64,000 bases of DNA, taken from assembly GCA_014898415.1 (NCBI GenBank), contig RCTD01000009.1, forward strand, positions 1,054,001-1,118,000, read 5' to 3'. Below, piece after piece: positions 23,151 through 36,648 of the stretch; the stretch's first letter is position 1, and every line of letters starts with the position of its first letter. Under the pieces are notes generated by a model, which had not been told where the DNA came from, ran no database searches, and was given only the letters and a program-made list of their open reading frames with translations. The position numbers and the translations under genes were made by a program. This DNA comes from Stromatinia cepivora. Lineage: Eukaryota > Ascomycota > Leotiomycetes > Helotiales > Sclerotiniaceae.

Positions 23151-23859
23151 ATCTCTCTTCTTCTCTCTCAATTTCTTTCCCCATCTCCTTTCTTCCTCAT
23201 CCCTTCACGTCACCCTACCCTCCTTTCTCCCCTTAAACCTAATTGCATCTCTCACCATCTCTTACCATCTCTCACCAATACCACGTTACACCAAACCATC
23301 TCTCACCATCTCACACCACACCACACCACAACACCACACCCCCAAACAATAAAAATCTCCACATCCAAAAGATATCAACTCACCCCAACTCAACCAATCA
23401 ATCAACTCCCCCAACTCAATCAACGAAAATAAGCAAAAGTGATATGATACGATATCCCAAAACATGATAAAAATCCTACTCCAAAAATATACATACATAT
23501 ATGTATATATATCTACGCTCGCTAAATCATCAATCACTTCATATCTATACCTACATACATATCATAATTTTCGCCATGGATTCCAAGAACTTTCATATGT
23601 ACTCAATCCTCCGGTTCCGTTATCCCTCCGCAGCTTTCCTCTCCTTATGTCCCCCCCCCTCCCCCCTTCCCCCCTTCCCCCCTCAAAAATGCAAAATGTT
23701 AAACTCAAAATATGACATCTCGGATATTTTATCTTTCTTCTCATTCATTCATTCATTCCCCTTTCATTCTTCTCCATTCAATTCCTCCTCATCTTCATAA
23801 GATGCAACATATGCAAAATATGCAACGCAAATACACAACCCCCATCCCATCCCATCACA
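23151..23859. other. Pyrimidine-rich and simple-sequence spacer
   Basis: The sequence contains CT-rich tracts, CACCATCTC-type repeats (23245-23330), C runs near 23650-23690 and ATTC repeats near 23740-23790. It lies 3' of the zinc-finger-like gene. No gene was recognised. Confidence 0.4.
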
Positions 23860-25082
23860 TCAAATAAGCATATTAGTCCTAATCGGAGGTCTAATAGATA
23901 AACCCCTTAGTTTCTCCTCTACCCTCCTCAACACCTCAGGATCCGGTTCGGGGATAACTTTCCGAGGAAGAGCTATCTTACACATATCACATCTAACATG
24001 TTTACACCGACGACATTCTTGTTGAGTGATCATAGGATCCGAGGATTCTAGATTGGGAAAGGTTTTATCACATTTGTGACATGCGAATTTTTTGGTCGAG
24101 GAGGGTTGATCACCGGGGTAACCGTCGGGGTATTTCTTTTTCTTGGGTCTAGTTAAGGGAGGTGTTAGTTGGCGTTGTCGAGAATATATACGAAAAGAAA
24201 TAGGAGAGAAACTCACGGATCCCGAGGACAATCAGCACAACGGCTATGAGAACAAGTTGTGCAGATTTTACTCCCAGCCTGGAAAAGAGAAGAACATTCA
24301 TGACAAGTTCTTCTAATCCTTTGCATAGGTTTCTTTCTAACCAGAGGTTGACCACCAATTTTTTGACTTGGTAATGTCAAAATCAATTTCTTAGTTGGTA
24401 TCCATTCCCTATCCACTTCAACCGGTACCGGACCAATAGTGGCCACAGCTGTCTTCCCCTTTTCCTTCTTCTTCAAAGGATATCTAGGACACTTTGTACA
24501 TCTCGGATGTTGACAATTTGCACAAATTTTATTGGCACCATATGTCGTACCGCATTTATGACAAGTACGATGAATTCTCATACGAATAGGTTTTTCGATT
24601 CTCCAAGCATCTTTTTCTCCAGCAAGTGTTTGCCATTCATGAGGTTCAATTTTTAATTGAAAACGTTCACCTAATTTTCTAGCTCGTTCGGCATTGATTT
24701 CGACTCGGGATACTTTGGTAGGTTGAGGTGAGCTAGGAATAGTGGTGACATGTTTGGTTTCGACGATGGCGGGAGCGGGTGTTTCCTTTAATGGTTCTGG
24801 TTTTGGCGCTGGCGCTGGTGTAGGTTTTGGTGTTGGTACTATAGTCTTGGAAGCACTAAAGAATTAAACTATTAATCAATGCGACCTCATGAAAATATAA
24901 TTCTTTCTTTATGATTTCCCTTACCTTGGTCCAGTTGTAGTTGGGGTCTTTGAAGTAAAAGATAATCCTTTTGATCCAGCACTTCTTTTTAAAACACTCT
25001 TCATCCTTCCTAAAACTCGACTTAATCCTTTCTTTTTCTCATTGACAGGGACTGCCGGTGCTCCTTGCTCTGAAGAACTCAT
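23860..25082 (-). CDS. Triple Cys-rich (zinc-finger-like) protein of unknown function
   Basis: Three exons on the minus strand, 24925-25082, 24217-24855 and 23860-24148, with introns of 69 and 68 nt (GTAAGG/CTTTAG and GTGAGT/AACTAG), give 361 residues. The N-terminus (MSSSEQGAPAVPVNEKKKG) is basic and low-complexity, followed by a Pro/Ala/Lys-rich linker. Three related Cys-rich modules follow at about residues 147, 238 and 287. Each begins with CHKC or CHEC and closes with a C-x2-C-x-H-x-RC-x2-C block (CANCQHPRCTKC, CTTCSHSRCADC, CRRCKHVRCDMC). The cysteine spacing implies zinc binding and module duplication. No catalytic motif is seen. I do not recognise a named family; a role in binding protein or nucleic acid is possible. 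The gene is free of RIP damage although a dead retrotransposon ends 1.4 kb away. Confidence 0.82.
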
Positions 25083-26370
25083 TGTTGCGGGGTTTCTTTC
25101 TAATATCCCTCTTGTCGATCGGTTGAATTTATTATCGATTTATCGATTTATTCCTTGAGAGAGTAGCTGAAAAGTCGAAACCCTCAAATCAATTAATACT
25201 CCATCGATGAATAATAAGTTATATCTCCTTTTATTCCCCCCCCCCAAATTTTCGAAAAGTGGCGTATTAATCTCCTTATAGAATCCCTTTTCCCTTTGCG
25301 TACAGTAGTATCACTCGGATTAAACTTCAATCGATCGTCCACCTCGTGCGCTCGGAACCAATGTACCGGTATACAGGGAAAAGAATGAGCGATAATTTAT
25401 ATGTTGTGTCTTCCCAAAATTCTTTGGTAGGAATTGAAAGGTCGTATGAAGTAATTGAGTGGTAATAATTGTCTCGAATAATGGTATGACAAAGATGTAA
25501 TAGGATGATGAAATTTTCGAGGTAGTAGAAGAATGGGAGTGTGGTATAATGTGTATAAGGAAGGGTAATGGGTGTGCGTCTTTTCAAGACTCTTTATGGA
25601 ATGAATTGATTATTGAACCGCTATACATCCATAGTCTTGGGATATTGGGGAATTTTTGGTGGAACCCTTAAAACCCTTAGAAAAAGCTTTGGATAGAAAT
25701 GGGGATGGGATGGAATGGATTGGGATGGATTGGAATGGGATCGCGTGGATTTTTGCGCTCAGACAATTACTTGTCGATTGAAGAAAGAGGAGATGAGGTG
25801 ATTGGGAATTAGCGAGCCAGCGAGGCAACGTGCCAGATAGACGGGACAAATCCAAATAAAACCCAAAAAGTAATAATGTGGGGGCTTCAGGAGTTCCCGA
25901 ATAATAATGCTTGGTATTTGTATGGTATGGTACGGAGTAGTATGGCTTGTGTTGGCGGGTGGAGTTTGTTGGAATTGCTATGGATACCGTGGATATATTG
26001 AATAATGTATGATAAATAAAGTAAAAGATAAATGATCCAAATGAACGGTAAACAATAAGATGATGAATGGATATTAAGATAGATAATGAGGTAAGATTCG
26101 AGTACGGGTGTTTGAAAAGCTCAAACCAAACTGTTGCGAGGTTGATTATATGAACGTGAATGCGAATATGACTGAGATTGTGAAAGTAGCTGGTTTTTTT
26201 GCTGATATACCTGCCCCCCTTGTCAGCTCAAAGCATTTCGAGGTTCACGGGTGATGTGTGAGTCCTCGTATTTCGCTCTCGGTCTCGGTCTCTATCTCTT
26301 GGATTTATATTATACCAAAGGTTACACCAACACTTTCCAACCAGAAAAGATTGTTGAAATCGAATCGAAT

Positions 26371-26400
26371 GGACTCGACTCGACTCGACTCGACTGGACT
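26371..26400. repeat. CGACT pentamer microsatellite
   Basis: Four to five tandem copies of CGACT with near-match flanks. Confidence 0.7.
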
Positions 26401-27789
26401 CCACTTCCTATAGGAAAGAAAGATGTAAATACTGACATGTATCGAAGACAAGGAGGAGATTTTGAAAAGAGCTGATATTAATCATGTGCTTGTGATCAAT
26501 TTAGGTCTGGTTTGAAATTCCGTGGGTATGCAATTGTGAAGTGTAAGGTAATAAATATCGTTCGATTCCTTTAATTTAGAAGGATTTTGAAAAAGGGTTT
26601 TTTTTGGTTTTAGAAGAAGGGGGGGTAAGTTTGATTTGAAGGATAAATAGAGGAGTAACCTCACTATTGGAACCTCGCAAAAAGATAGTATGGAATGGAT
26701 GTAGATAGTGTGGTTGAAATGTACAATTTTGGTATTCGTCCGTGTTTCTGTATGGATCAGTATACCAGGGTACCTTTTTTCACCATTCGTAGATCTTGGA
26801 AAGTCGGGAATAGTGGCGCGTCTAGGGTCTTTCGGATTGGGTCTCTCTATGGGTTGTTAGATACCTTACCATACGGAAGAGATACTTAAATCCCTGGAAG
26901 GGCCCTGATTCCCCGGGTATCAATGAACAACGGCAGATAAATACCGAATGAAGTCAAATATCCAGAAGAAAAAAAAAGAAAAAAAAAGTAAATGCATTTA
27001 ATAAAAGAGATGGTTTCCACAATCTCCAAAATCAAAGATTGGTGAATTCTATACACTAATGATGTATACAAAAAGAGTCGAGTTGTGAAGGAAGTGATTT
27101 GATTTGATTGATGTGCTGCAGTGATAGATGATAGATGATAGATGATATTCAGGGTATAAATTTCAACAAACGAGATGTTTTTGCTATGGCTTGGTCAGTT
27201 GCAGAAAACGTTGGCTGATGTGATGGAATTTCTTCTACTGGGTAAAGATTCTTTTCTTGGCCATGACCGTATCTTCCGGTTTTTTGATATCTGACCACAT
27301 TGACCAACAAGTACGATAATAGTAATAAGTTAAACGAATGAGGTTATTCCCCCTTCATCAACCAAAAGATATTGGGACAACTACTCCGTAATTGTTTCTT
27401 ATTCTAATACTTCAAAATCAATTGAACCCCTATCGAATTATTCTTCTCGACTCTCATCAACATTCAAAACCTCGTCATCATCGACAATAATCATCAAAAT
27501 TATCAGCGCGCGGCAAATCTTAACATGGGATGATTATTACTTAATTTGATAGAAAATCATATGCGAAAGGGTAGAGAGAGTCTCTTTATGGTGCCCGTTT
27601 GTATTTGGACGGCGGAACCACTAAATAGGCATGTCAAGGATAAATTGGGATGGATAAATTACCAGCATCTTTTTCAGGAATTGATCTATTCTTCATCAAG
27701 CTAAGTATATTTGGACCTACTGACCCACGAATTTCATCAAATCCTGAGGAAGAGAATCCGTGATGACTGACAGACTAAAGTTGCAAATT

Positions 27790-28130
27790 CTTCTTTTGTT
27801 TCCTACTTGAATACCTATTAGAGGTATTTAGAGAGGCAATAAACTAGTTATCTCTTGATAACCTTTCCTAATACAGTTTTAGAGTAGCCTTAGGGTAGCC
27901 TTTAAATAATTAGAATAGCTTCGCTTGAATTTAGTGGAGCTTAATAGAATCTATTGATTTTATTAAAATTTTCAAAGTGGAAATAAGTTTTAATATATTT
28001 TACTTATATTTATATTAAAAATTGTTTATAAATGAATATAAGAAATGGAATTGTTTTATTATCAATTCTATTTTCTAGAATTTAGAATTAGTTATTTTCA
28101 AAAAGAGTGAAGTGTATTAAGTTATTTTTT
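27790..28130. other. AT-rich block, possible old repeat relic
   Basis: The sequence becomes distinctly AT-rich compared with both flanks, with repeats of TAGAGTAGCC/TAGGGTAGCC near 27882-27900. No reading frame survives. It may be a decayed transposon fragment, but no end structures were found. Confidence 0.35.
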
Positions 28131-29360
28131 TAAAGGCAGCATTTTCATGGAAAAAGCAGAAATGATAGACAGGTTCGATTGCATCATTGACATCATTCAA
28201 AAGTATAAAAAACGGGAAACCACGACTTTGCGTATGGCACGACAATCCCGTGGAGCTAATAAGTAGACCCATTTCCCATCCCAACCATCAAACGGTAAAA
28301 AGCAAAAAACACCCCTGATATAATGGAACGAGCGCTGATTTGATCACCCCAAACTTCCCCCCCACTTGAACCCGAGGAAAAAGAAAAAAGTATAGACTTA
28401 AATTTGTCAATTGTGATTTGATACCAAGGTGACAAGTCATCAATTGCTCTGTCATCAATTCTTCACTCGGTATTTGTTTTTCGGTCCATGGCATTGGATT
28501 TCCCAGAAACCATTTTAGGTGCAGTAGTTGCTTATTTATTAATCTTGGCTTTTTTTTAGGGCGAATTAAATGGATGTATTGTTTCTTCATGTTTCAGGTA
28601 CTCGATAGCATACCATACCTAGTATCATACCCATGGCTTGTCTTTCTTTCTTTATATCCGCTACTGGAATCTGTATTTATATCTATATCTAGCTAGGTAT
28701 ATCATATAATAGATAAGAAAATCATTCCATTTGCAGAATTCCAAATATGGATATCTGCCGATTCCATAAACCCGAAATCAATCTTCATTCATCCATCCCA
28801 TCCACCCATGCATTCACGGAGTACCAAAACATACTTTTTTTCTTCAGCTTAGCCTAAGTATCATGTACGCACGCATTCATGTATATATGTACCTACCATG
28901 TACCAAGGCCATCGTACCACACACCCAGCCTGCCTAGGCGCATTCATGTTTCCAGCATGCCCACGGAGTACTGCGTGTACTTCCATCCTATCATCGGGAC
29001 CAGTATTTAACGGTATCACAATGCAGTCCTTCAAACATGCATACATACATACTGCGTACAATGTACAATGTACATGAATTCATCACACCTCTTTTTATCC
29101 AAGAAATACGAAGGTCTAGATTTACATCCGGGCTCCGTGCTAGGAATCGTGTCGTGTGGAACTATTACCAGGCGCGTAACGGATCAAAACCACGATGCGA
29201 TACAATAGACTACGCTGTATTTACAACACTACAGATTCAGATGATTTCGAGCCACACCGAACATTTTCAATTCTGAACGGGATCGGCTCGGTGTTCGTCC
29301 GTTCGGGGGTTCTATCGGGGTTTGCAAGCGCCGATGCGTGAGAGATATACCTACTAGGTA

Positions 29361-30739
29361 CAGTAACCGTGCACTTATATTACCCCAAAACCTTAAAAAC
29401 GCGTAAATTTCGCGAATTGAATTTCAACTCTCTTTATTATTTATTCATCAATGGTACCACAACGTATTCCCAGAACCTTGAATATTGAAAGGGAGCTAGC
29501 TTTTAAGCATCTTACTCTATATTTACATGGCAAAATTATTGGCAAAGCTTCCAATGGCTCTAATCCTTATCGTATTGCAATTGACCTCAATCTCGAAACG
29601 CAAATTGTTCGTTATACTCTATAACAAGATGTATTACACAATAAAGAAATGAATCTACCTTATACTCCTCGAATTAAATCTTATACAAAAAGAAAAAAAC
29701 ATATATTAGTTCGATATATTCGATTACATTCAAAATCAACCTATACATAAACAAAAACAATTGTAGATTTTAAATGTAATATCTTTATTATTAAAAAGAT
29801 TTTAAAGGTTTATAGAATTATCAATTGGAAGTATAAAAAGCGACCGGAACTTACTCAGGCATATATATTCAAGCGGTTTGTATGGTACTTAATATATAGG
29901 GGGTTGACAATGAAGGAATAGGGATTAGTTATATAAAGTAACGAATATTTTGTAAAACGAAGGTGAGGTAAAAGAGAAGAATAGTACTTTTGTACTCCCA
30001 TTCAGAAATGGGAACCTAGAATAATTCAAATATATAATACGAATAAGAATATAAAGGTTATGATCTGAAAAGGCTTTTGGGATCTTGAAAGGAGTAATCT
30101 ATATATAATGGATAGAGATTTTGAGAATAAGAAATATAGATATAATGCTAATTTATATCTCGAGGTCCTCGATACTGAGGTAGGCTCTACTTTTGAAAGA
30201 TTGGGTTCAGGGTATGAATTTATACAGGATAATACTTCTATTCATCGTGCTTATAAAATACAGGATTGGTTTCAAGAAAAAGGGATCCCAATATTAAAGG
30301 ATTGGCCTTCTTATTCTTCTAATCTTAATCTTATTGAATATATTTGGTAAATTTTAAAAGTGAAATTATATAAGATGTTTCTTAACATTGTAATCGACAA
30401 AAACGAATCGGAATATATTAGATAGAAATTAGAGAGTTATTTATAAGTAGTTTGGGATACATTAGATTAAGAATTATTCGATAAATTAGGAGCGAGTATA
30501 CTTGATAGAATTGAGGCTTGTATCGCGGCAAGGGGCTGGTATACAAAATATTGATTAATTGTAAAGCGATAAAGATTTGAATTTTTTTTGAGGAATAGTA
30601 TAGATATAGAACTTTAATATATTTAAATTTTAGATTATAATAATTAATGGTTGATTTCATAATTAAGTTGAAAGGTAGATGTTGAATATATAAAAAAACT
30701 GAAATTAGGTTGTGGGGTAATATAAGTTGACTAGTACTG
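29361..30739 (+). mobile_element. Tc1/mariner-type DNA transposon, RIP-decayed
   Basis: 1,379 bp, flanked by TA on both sides (29359-29360 and 30740-30741). The ends are imperfect inverted repeats of about 36 bp. They start CAGTA and share the block ACTTATATTACCCCA followed by AACCT. The interior encodes a broken transposase on the plus strand. Size, TA target and domain content are all as expected for the superfamily. Confidence 0.92.
29451..30554 (+). pseudogene. Broken Tc1/mariner transposase (DDE superfamily)
   Basis: The frame begins ATG (MVPQRIPRTLNIERELAFKH) 90 bp inside the left end and finishes at TGA 30552-30554. Roughly ten in-frame stops interrupt it. An N-terminal helix-turn-helix-like part (IGKASNGSNPYRIAIDLNLE) is visible. 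The catalytic core is clear from 30108 on: the QDNTSIHRA block with the second Asp, then WPSYSSNLNLIEYIW with the final Glu about 35 residues later. Relatives read SPDLNPIE, so Pro-to-Leu and Asp-to-Asn changes fit C-to-T and G-to-A damage. Confidence 0.9.
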
Positions 30740-30741
30740 TA

Positions 30742-31396
30742 GGTACAGACGGGTAAACAGTCTGCGCATATCGGTAGGTATGATACCTATGATACCCATC
30801 CAAAAATTCAATGATGATATAACCATAACCATAACCATTAAGCCCTATCAATCACATCATTTACCTAATAACCATACCATTTAAACTTTTCCCAAAACTC
30901 TAATTCTTTCAACGGCGGGGGGTTATCGATGGATGGATGCATGGATGGATAGATGGATCCTTTTTATAGAGTTGATATTTGGTTCATCTTTCGTCGGGTC
31001 GGTTCTTTTGCGTTAAAGTTAATCTTTATATCAGTACCTAGGTACGTCAAATTCATTCCATTCCATCATTGTATAAGTTTAAATTCATAAAAGTACAGAG
31101 TATATGCTTATTGTGTTTCCGGAATTCCCGGTTGCTTGTTCTTATTTTTGTTTTGATATTGCTCCAAGCGAACAAAACGAATGAATGAACGAACGAGCGA
31201 GCAATCATGCATGCAAGGAAAGTGCTGAAGAAATGTTGAAGAAATGTTAATCCTGAATAGGTACGGAGGCAGGGCTGGGTCTAGATCAATTCGGTCTCCA
31301 TGCAGATGAGGGGTGAGACATCCTTGTAAAATGGGTTAGATTACCCGATACCCACTTTGTGAACAGATCAAATTCGTTTTGTATCTAACCTGATAG
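30742..31396. other. Spacer between two dead transposons
   Basis: No gene. It has short tandem words GGATGGAT (30945-30975) and GAACGAACGAGCGAGC (31185-31202). Confidence 0.4.
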
Positions 31397-31398
31397 TA

Positions 31399-32891
31399 CG
31401 GAGGTTGATGGGGTAAGTATTGTAAGACACACTAAAAAGCGGCCGTGCTTTTCCTTATATACAAGGATTCTAATCAATAATATTGTTATACTGATTGAAA
31501 ATTTGTATAATAGAAAATAGATGAATAAAGTATTGTAAAGAAAAATTCCAAGAATAATTAAAATTTCGTATATATACCATTCGATGATATTACAGCTTCA
31601 TAATATTCTTTTATAGATCTAAATATTTCTACTAAATAATCATTTGGTATTATTTCTTATACCTCCTTTATAGTTATTCTAAGTTTATTATAATTCATAT
31701 TATCCTTTAGATAATAATTTGATATCCATTCTTTCATCCAATTCTATATATTTTCAATAGGATTGAAATCAGGAGAATAAAGAGACCAATCTATTATTTG
31801 AATCCCTCTCTCAAAGAGCTTTGTAGCAATTGTATCAGCTATATAATTAGGGACTCTATTCTATATGAATATATAATCTGAATATAATCTCATCCATTTA
31901 TGAATAATGAGAACTGATATGATTCAATATTAATAGAACCTCATTCTTTCTCCCAAAATACTCCAGGATCTTTCTCTACTCTCTTTGAAAAGTATTCCCA
32001 GAATATTCAATCCCTAAGCTTTCTTGGTTTTTTCATTATATATATAGGATTATAAGCTTTATCTTTTCGATATATAATATAGATTTTTCGATGATTCTTT
32101 GATACTATTTATATTTCATCTAACTATAGAATAATATCCTATTGCTCATTCGTCTAATCCTTATATTCTAATACAAATTGTAATCGAAGACAACGATTCT
32201 TTTCCGAAATAGAAGGTTTTCGAAGTGCAATATAATGTTTATAATCTATTTTACGAAGAGTAGAATATACAATAGCTTCTATCATTCCTTCCCAATCTAA
32301 TATAAGAATGATCTTTTAATATGGCATATATCGATTCGTTTTCGAAGTACTTATAAATTCGATAATTTGATCAATTTGAGAAGAGATTAAAAAAGGGGAT
32401 CGACCGAAATGCTTTTTGGATATTATACAGGTTGTATATATATATATTATTTGCTTATAATTCAGATCAGTTTTCTAAATAAGAAAAAAGGTTTTAATCT
32501 CAGCGAATTGTTTTTCAATACAATGAAGAACCCTAGTTTCAATATGTTAATTTCGAGTTATCTTCTTTTGAGGAAGAGTTTTGAATATAGACGGCAATGA
32601 TGGGGGTGAAGGAAAAGATAGAGATGGAGAAGATAATAAGGAAGATTCTTTTAATAATTGTTGCACTTCTATTTTGATAAATTTGAAGATATAAATTTCG
32701 ATCTTTATTGTTGATGGTTATATTGATTCTTATAGTTATTCTATATAGTACTTCGAGTTTCTGAATCGTATCACTTTTATTAAAGTAGTATCAAAATAAT
32801 ATAAAGTGATCAATAAAAATCTATCGTTTAAATTCTACAGAGGTACATGGGCCTCTAGTGTGTCTTACAATACTTACCCCATCAACCTCCG
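31399..32891 (-). mobile_element. Second Tc1/mariner-type transposon with perfect 36-bp inverted ends
   Basis: 1,493 bp, flanked by TA at 31397-31398 and 32892-32893. Both ends carry an identical inverted repeat of 36 bp beginning CGGAGGTTGATGGGG. The interior is AT-rich with a dead transposase on the minus strand. The ends show no transition damage, in contrast to the interior and to the other element 660 bp away. Confidence 0.92.
31560..32700 (-). pseudogene. Remnant of Tc1/mariner transposase
   Basis: Read on the minus strand, the interior shows the hallmark DWSLYSPDFNPIEN (near 31745-31790), matching the final-Glu block WPxYSPDLNPIEN. Upstream is a KIYIIYRKDKAYNP-like stretch (near 32030-32070) typical of the middle of the catalytic domain. 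Many in-frame stops are present. The boundaries are approximate because no start or stop can be trusted. Confidence 0.75.
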
Positions 32892-32893
32892 TA

Positions 32894-35800
32894 CCTATTC
32901 AATTCTGGGCTTCGAGTTTTGGAGTTAGTTTCGGATATAACCTTAAAAAATCAAGATTGATGAAGAGAAACTCTTTCAGATTTAAAAGATCATGTCAGGT
33001 TAGATCTAAATCGTGTTCGATGGGTTTCAACTTTCTACGGTAGGTAGTTCTAGGCTAATGGTTAATAGATGAATATCTAACGAGTATAGGGTGCTTATTA
33101 CCTAGGCAGTTAGTTAGCTGGGTTAACCACCTACTACTATGTGGATTCAACAATAGATCAGCCAATGCGTAATTCCAGCTACACGGAAAATATGCGGAAT
33201 TCGATAGGGGTGCCGTATATAGCGCGTAGGAAGGGGGGCTCCGTCCGGTGGGATGGGATGAAGATTTGATTCAATTTGGGAATTGCATCTACACCCGTTC
33301 CTATCTGTTATACAAATAATCTTGAAGAACGGAATGGAATATAAAGATATATATCGAATCGACAATACAATTACTTACTAATCATTCTAACTAGATTCGC
33401 ATGTAAACTATATCTAATAATCCCTCCCTCCTAATCCTTCATCGAACATCTTACCCGTACCTAGGTACCTAGATAAGATCTTACATCTTACATACGGAGT
33501 TTATTCCTAGATTCCTCCCCCATTCATCCAAAAGAAGATTTGGGTTTCAACAATCCCAAATAAACAAAACAGATTTTTAGATCCTTGTCTCACTTTCCTT
33601 TTTTTACTTCCCAAATGCTTTCGTTCTTTTCCCCTATATCCTTGTTGGAGAGTTTGTAGCGTCACATCATATCATATCACCTCGGTGTCGAAGTCGAATA
33701 TCTCTGTAATTTCTACGGAGGGGAGTAAATTTTGAAATTTCGCACCAATTACTAGGTAGTAGGTTAAGTATATTGTATAGATAATTATTTCATCGGATTT
33801 CTATATATAAAGTTCTAAATACATCTAAGGATATTAGCTTTAGTTGTCAATTCCTCGATGGATGTTCATCGGTCTGTGCTTTAGGGTAGGTTGGTATAGT
33901 ATGGTTGGTACAGCGGGAACCCCCTAAATCTAGTTCTAGGATGACGGTATTGCTCGTGAGTGGATGATGTACGAGCTCGAGGGGGGGGGGATGGGATTAA
34001 AAGAGCTATGGTATGTTTGTGATCAGTACTTGTATTGTTGTCTCCATATACTCGAGTCATGAATGCTACTTGTGTATGTGGGCGTATTTGGTGGTCTTTG
34101 AAATTTAAGATTTGATCAGAGGATGATTGATGGGAGAACATTAATAATTTGGATTTTAAATTTCCTGCTTCTTATTTCCTTATTAATATTCTGTTTTTTT
34201 TTTGTTGTTTTTTTTTTACAACTCGGGATTAAATAAAATATTTTATCGATATATCACTAATAGATCATTGTACACATACATATCTCAACCAAATAAAAGT
34301 AACTCTAACCGAACACCCTCGGCACGCCACCACACGCCAAAAATCCATCCACTCCGAGAAAAATAAGAAATTGGCTTGAATCCAAGACACGGGGTCTTGG
34401 GATTTTCTAATATGACGCTATTTTATTGCTGTTTACAGGTTCAGGAGAGGGAAGATAAGATAAGTTTTGTGATTTTATGATTGGATTCATGATTTGGGTT
34501 CGTCGCAATGGAATGGACGGGATGTATGATGGATGGTATGAAATAGGGATGGGATGGTATAATATAGTATAGTATGGCTAGCTTCGTTATAATCCCAAAA
34601 TGACGGGCAGAAAAGCGGGAGGAAAGGAAAGGGAAAAAAGGAAGGGAAAAAAAACAGCGATATCCCCTGATATATTAAATAATAGCACAGCTCATAAACC
34701 ACAATCGATCCAAAACATGAAACAAATTAAGATCTTACCATCAAGAAGATATACGAGCCGCCTGCGTGTCTATTACGTGAGACGGGAATCAATTTTCAAG
34801 GGACATGGATTTCTTTGCATGGAATGGAACGGAAGGAACCGAGTACCTGGATCTGGGAAGACTGGATAAGCAAGGTCTTGCCTGCCTTGTTGTGATTTTC
34901 ACTCTAGGGTTCTTGGAATGGTGGAATTAAAAGATGGATGCTGGATGAGTGTTTGATTTTATATATTTACTAGGTTGGTTGGTTTTGAATCGTGGAATAA
35001 ATCTTTGTATTTTTAAGATGGGAGAAAGAGAGGTAGAGAGTCCACGTGTTTCGGATGGATTATAGCAGATCGTCGGTAGGGAAATAGATGGGGCATCATT
35101 AAAGTGTGATATCTACCTAGTATATCTTGCGAATTTCGCATCGCCTCATCATCGATACGCCTAGTAGCCATGCTTTGATGGGATCCCAATCAAATTTTGC
35201 AGAGAATAAGGAGTAGGTACTCGGATTCTTTGATAATGGGACAATATTTATGGTCTATAAAAAATTTGGAAGCTTTGATGGATCCGTGAATTGAGGTGGC
35301 GAGATCTCATTGAGATTTGCCTATTTCCATCGGGGTCGGCTGCTGGATAGGAGTCCGCGTTTATAGATAGGAGTCTAAGGGGAAAAGTTCTCGAATGATA
35401 CAATTGATCGTATATCTTTATAATTTGTGACGGAGAGTTTCGTAATTGCTTTTGGAAGGCAGGACTCGGTCGAGTGATGTTACGATTTAAGAAAGGTATA
35501 CGTAGGTGCCAGGCTCGGACGACGGTTTTTATGGGCTCTGTTTGCTTTGACAACTAACATGGGTCAAATTTGTTTTTGTTTCATGAGTTCTTTTTCGGTG
35601 TATGTATAGTGTACTCGCTTTTTCGTCATTTTTGATTGGCATGAGATAGCTGGGTTGGGTTATGATCCTTCAGTGGTTTGAAATGGAAAGTTGAGATGTG
35701 CTTTGATATGAACTAGTTTGGTTCGTATTGTGGAGTCACTTTTTAAAAGCTGTTTCATATTTTGGGGAGCCTTGATAAGAAATTATATTGAGAGGTGTGA

Positions 35801-36648
35801 TTACAGTCCTGTCACGGTTAGTTGTGAGTGGGTTGTTACGATTCTTTCGTGCTGTTGTTTCAAGGGGGATAGTTTTATTGTCGGTGTGATTCAAAAGGGT
35901 TGCCCTTCATGTTTATACTTGACGAATCGTGATCTGATGTGGTGGTGGTTTCAATCAGTTAGGGTGCGTAGATGCACATACTTCCTATAGGAATGTGGTT
36001 CCAGATAATGATTTTTGAACATTACCTACATTCAACATCCAGATATTATTCGGATTTCTCATACTAATATGCCAATTTGCTTGTTACAACCCAACTAGGA
36101 ATTTGAATCCATGAATTACAGTTCAATGGTAGCTGTTCGTTGCCTATCCTCGAATACTGGCATTCCCAACAATTCACTGCTTTAACATGTATATCAAAAC
36201 GCCCCGCTTCCCAAATCGTTCAACAAATTGCTATAAAAGAAACCCATCTTTCGAGAAAGCATCGCTTATAATTTCTGAGTTAATGCACATTTGCTTACAC
36301 CTCGAGGAATGGCTTGTTGTACCTGTTATATCTTTCAATGATGAGATCTTATAATATTTCTTATACGGAGAAATTCATAACCACGTAACTGGCTTTGTAT
36401 TTGAGTGCACCACAAGTTATTGTTGCCATCTACGCTTCTTGACTGCCGCTCTTGTCAACCATTAACTTGCTATGTTTTCTTCATCGATATCACTGTCGTT
36501 AATTAATCCATCACTTACTGACGCCCCCTTCTAGCGCAAACATATAAATGGAGGTCACGCACCATTGAACACTAAATTTTCCCAACGCAGTGAATGATCC
36601 TCAGTCTCCTAACAACAAGTGCTGCGACTACTGCAATGAGGTTATATT
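32894..36648. other. Non-coding region
   Basis: About 3.8 kb with no supported gene. Homopolymer runs (T near 34194-34216, G near 33982-33990) and short simple repeats are present. Open stretches lack conserved motifs. Confidence 0.4.

Larger units (their letters stand above)
25083..29360. other. Non-coding region upstream of the zinc-finger-like gene
   Basis: More than 4 kb with no supported gene. It includes short simple repeats such as CGACT pentamers (about 26373-26395) and GATAGAT units (27122-27144), and an AT-rich block listed separately. Open stretches are short, often without ATG and without family resemblance. Confidence 0.4.

Noticed and set aside
33660..33690. Short CATATCATATCAC repeat as a telomere or satellite
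   Set aside because: Only two to three copies and no TTAGGG-type arrays anywhere in the window.
36110..36180. AGTTCAATGGTAGCTG followed by TTGCC, like the 5' half of a glycine tRNA
   Set aside because: No T-arm or acceptor pairing follows; at best a fragment.
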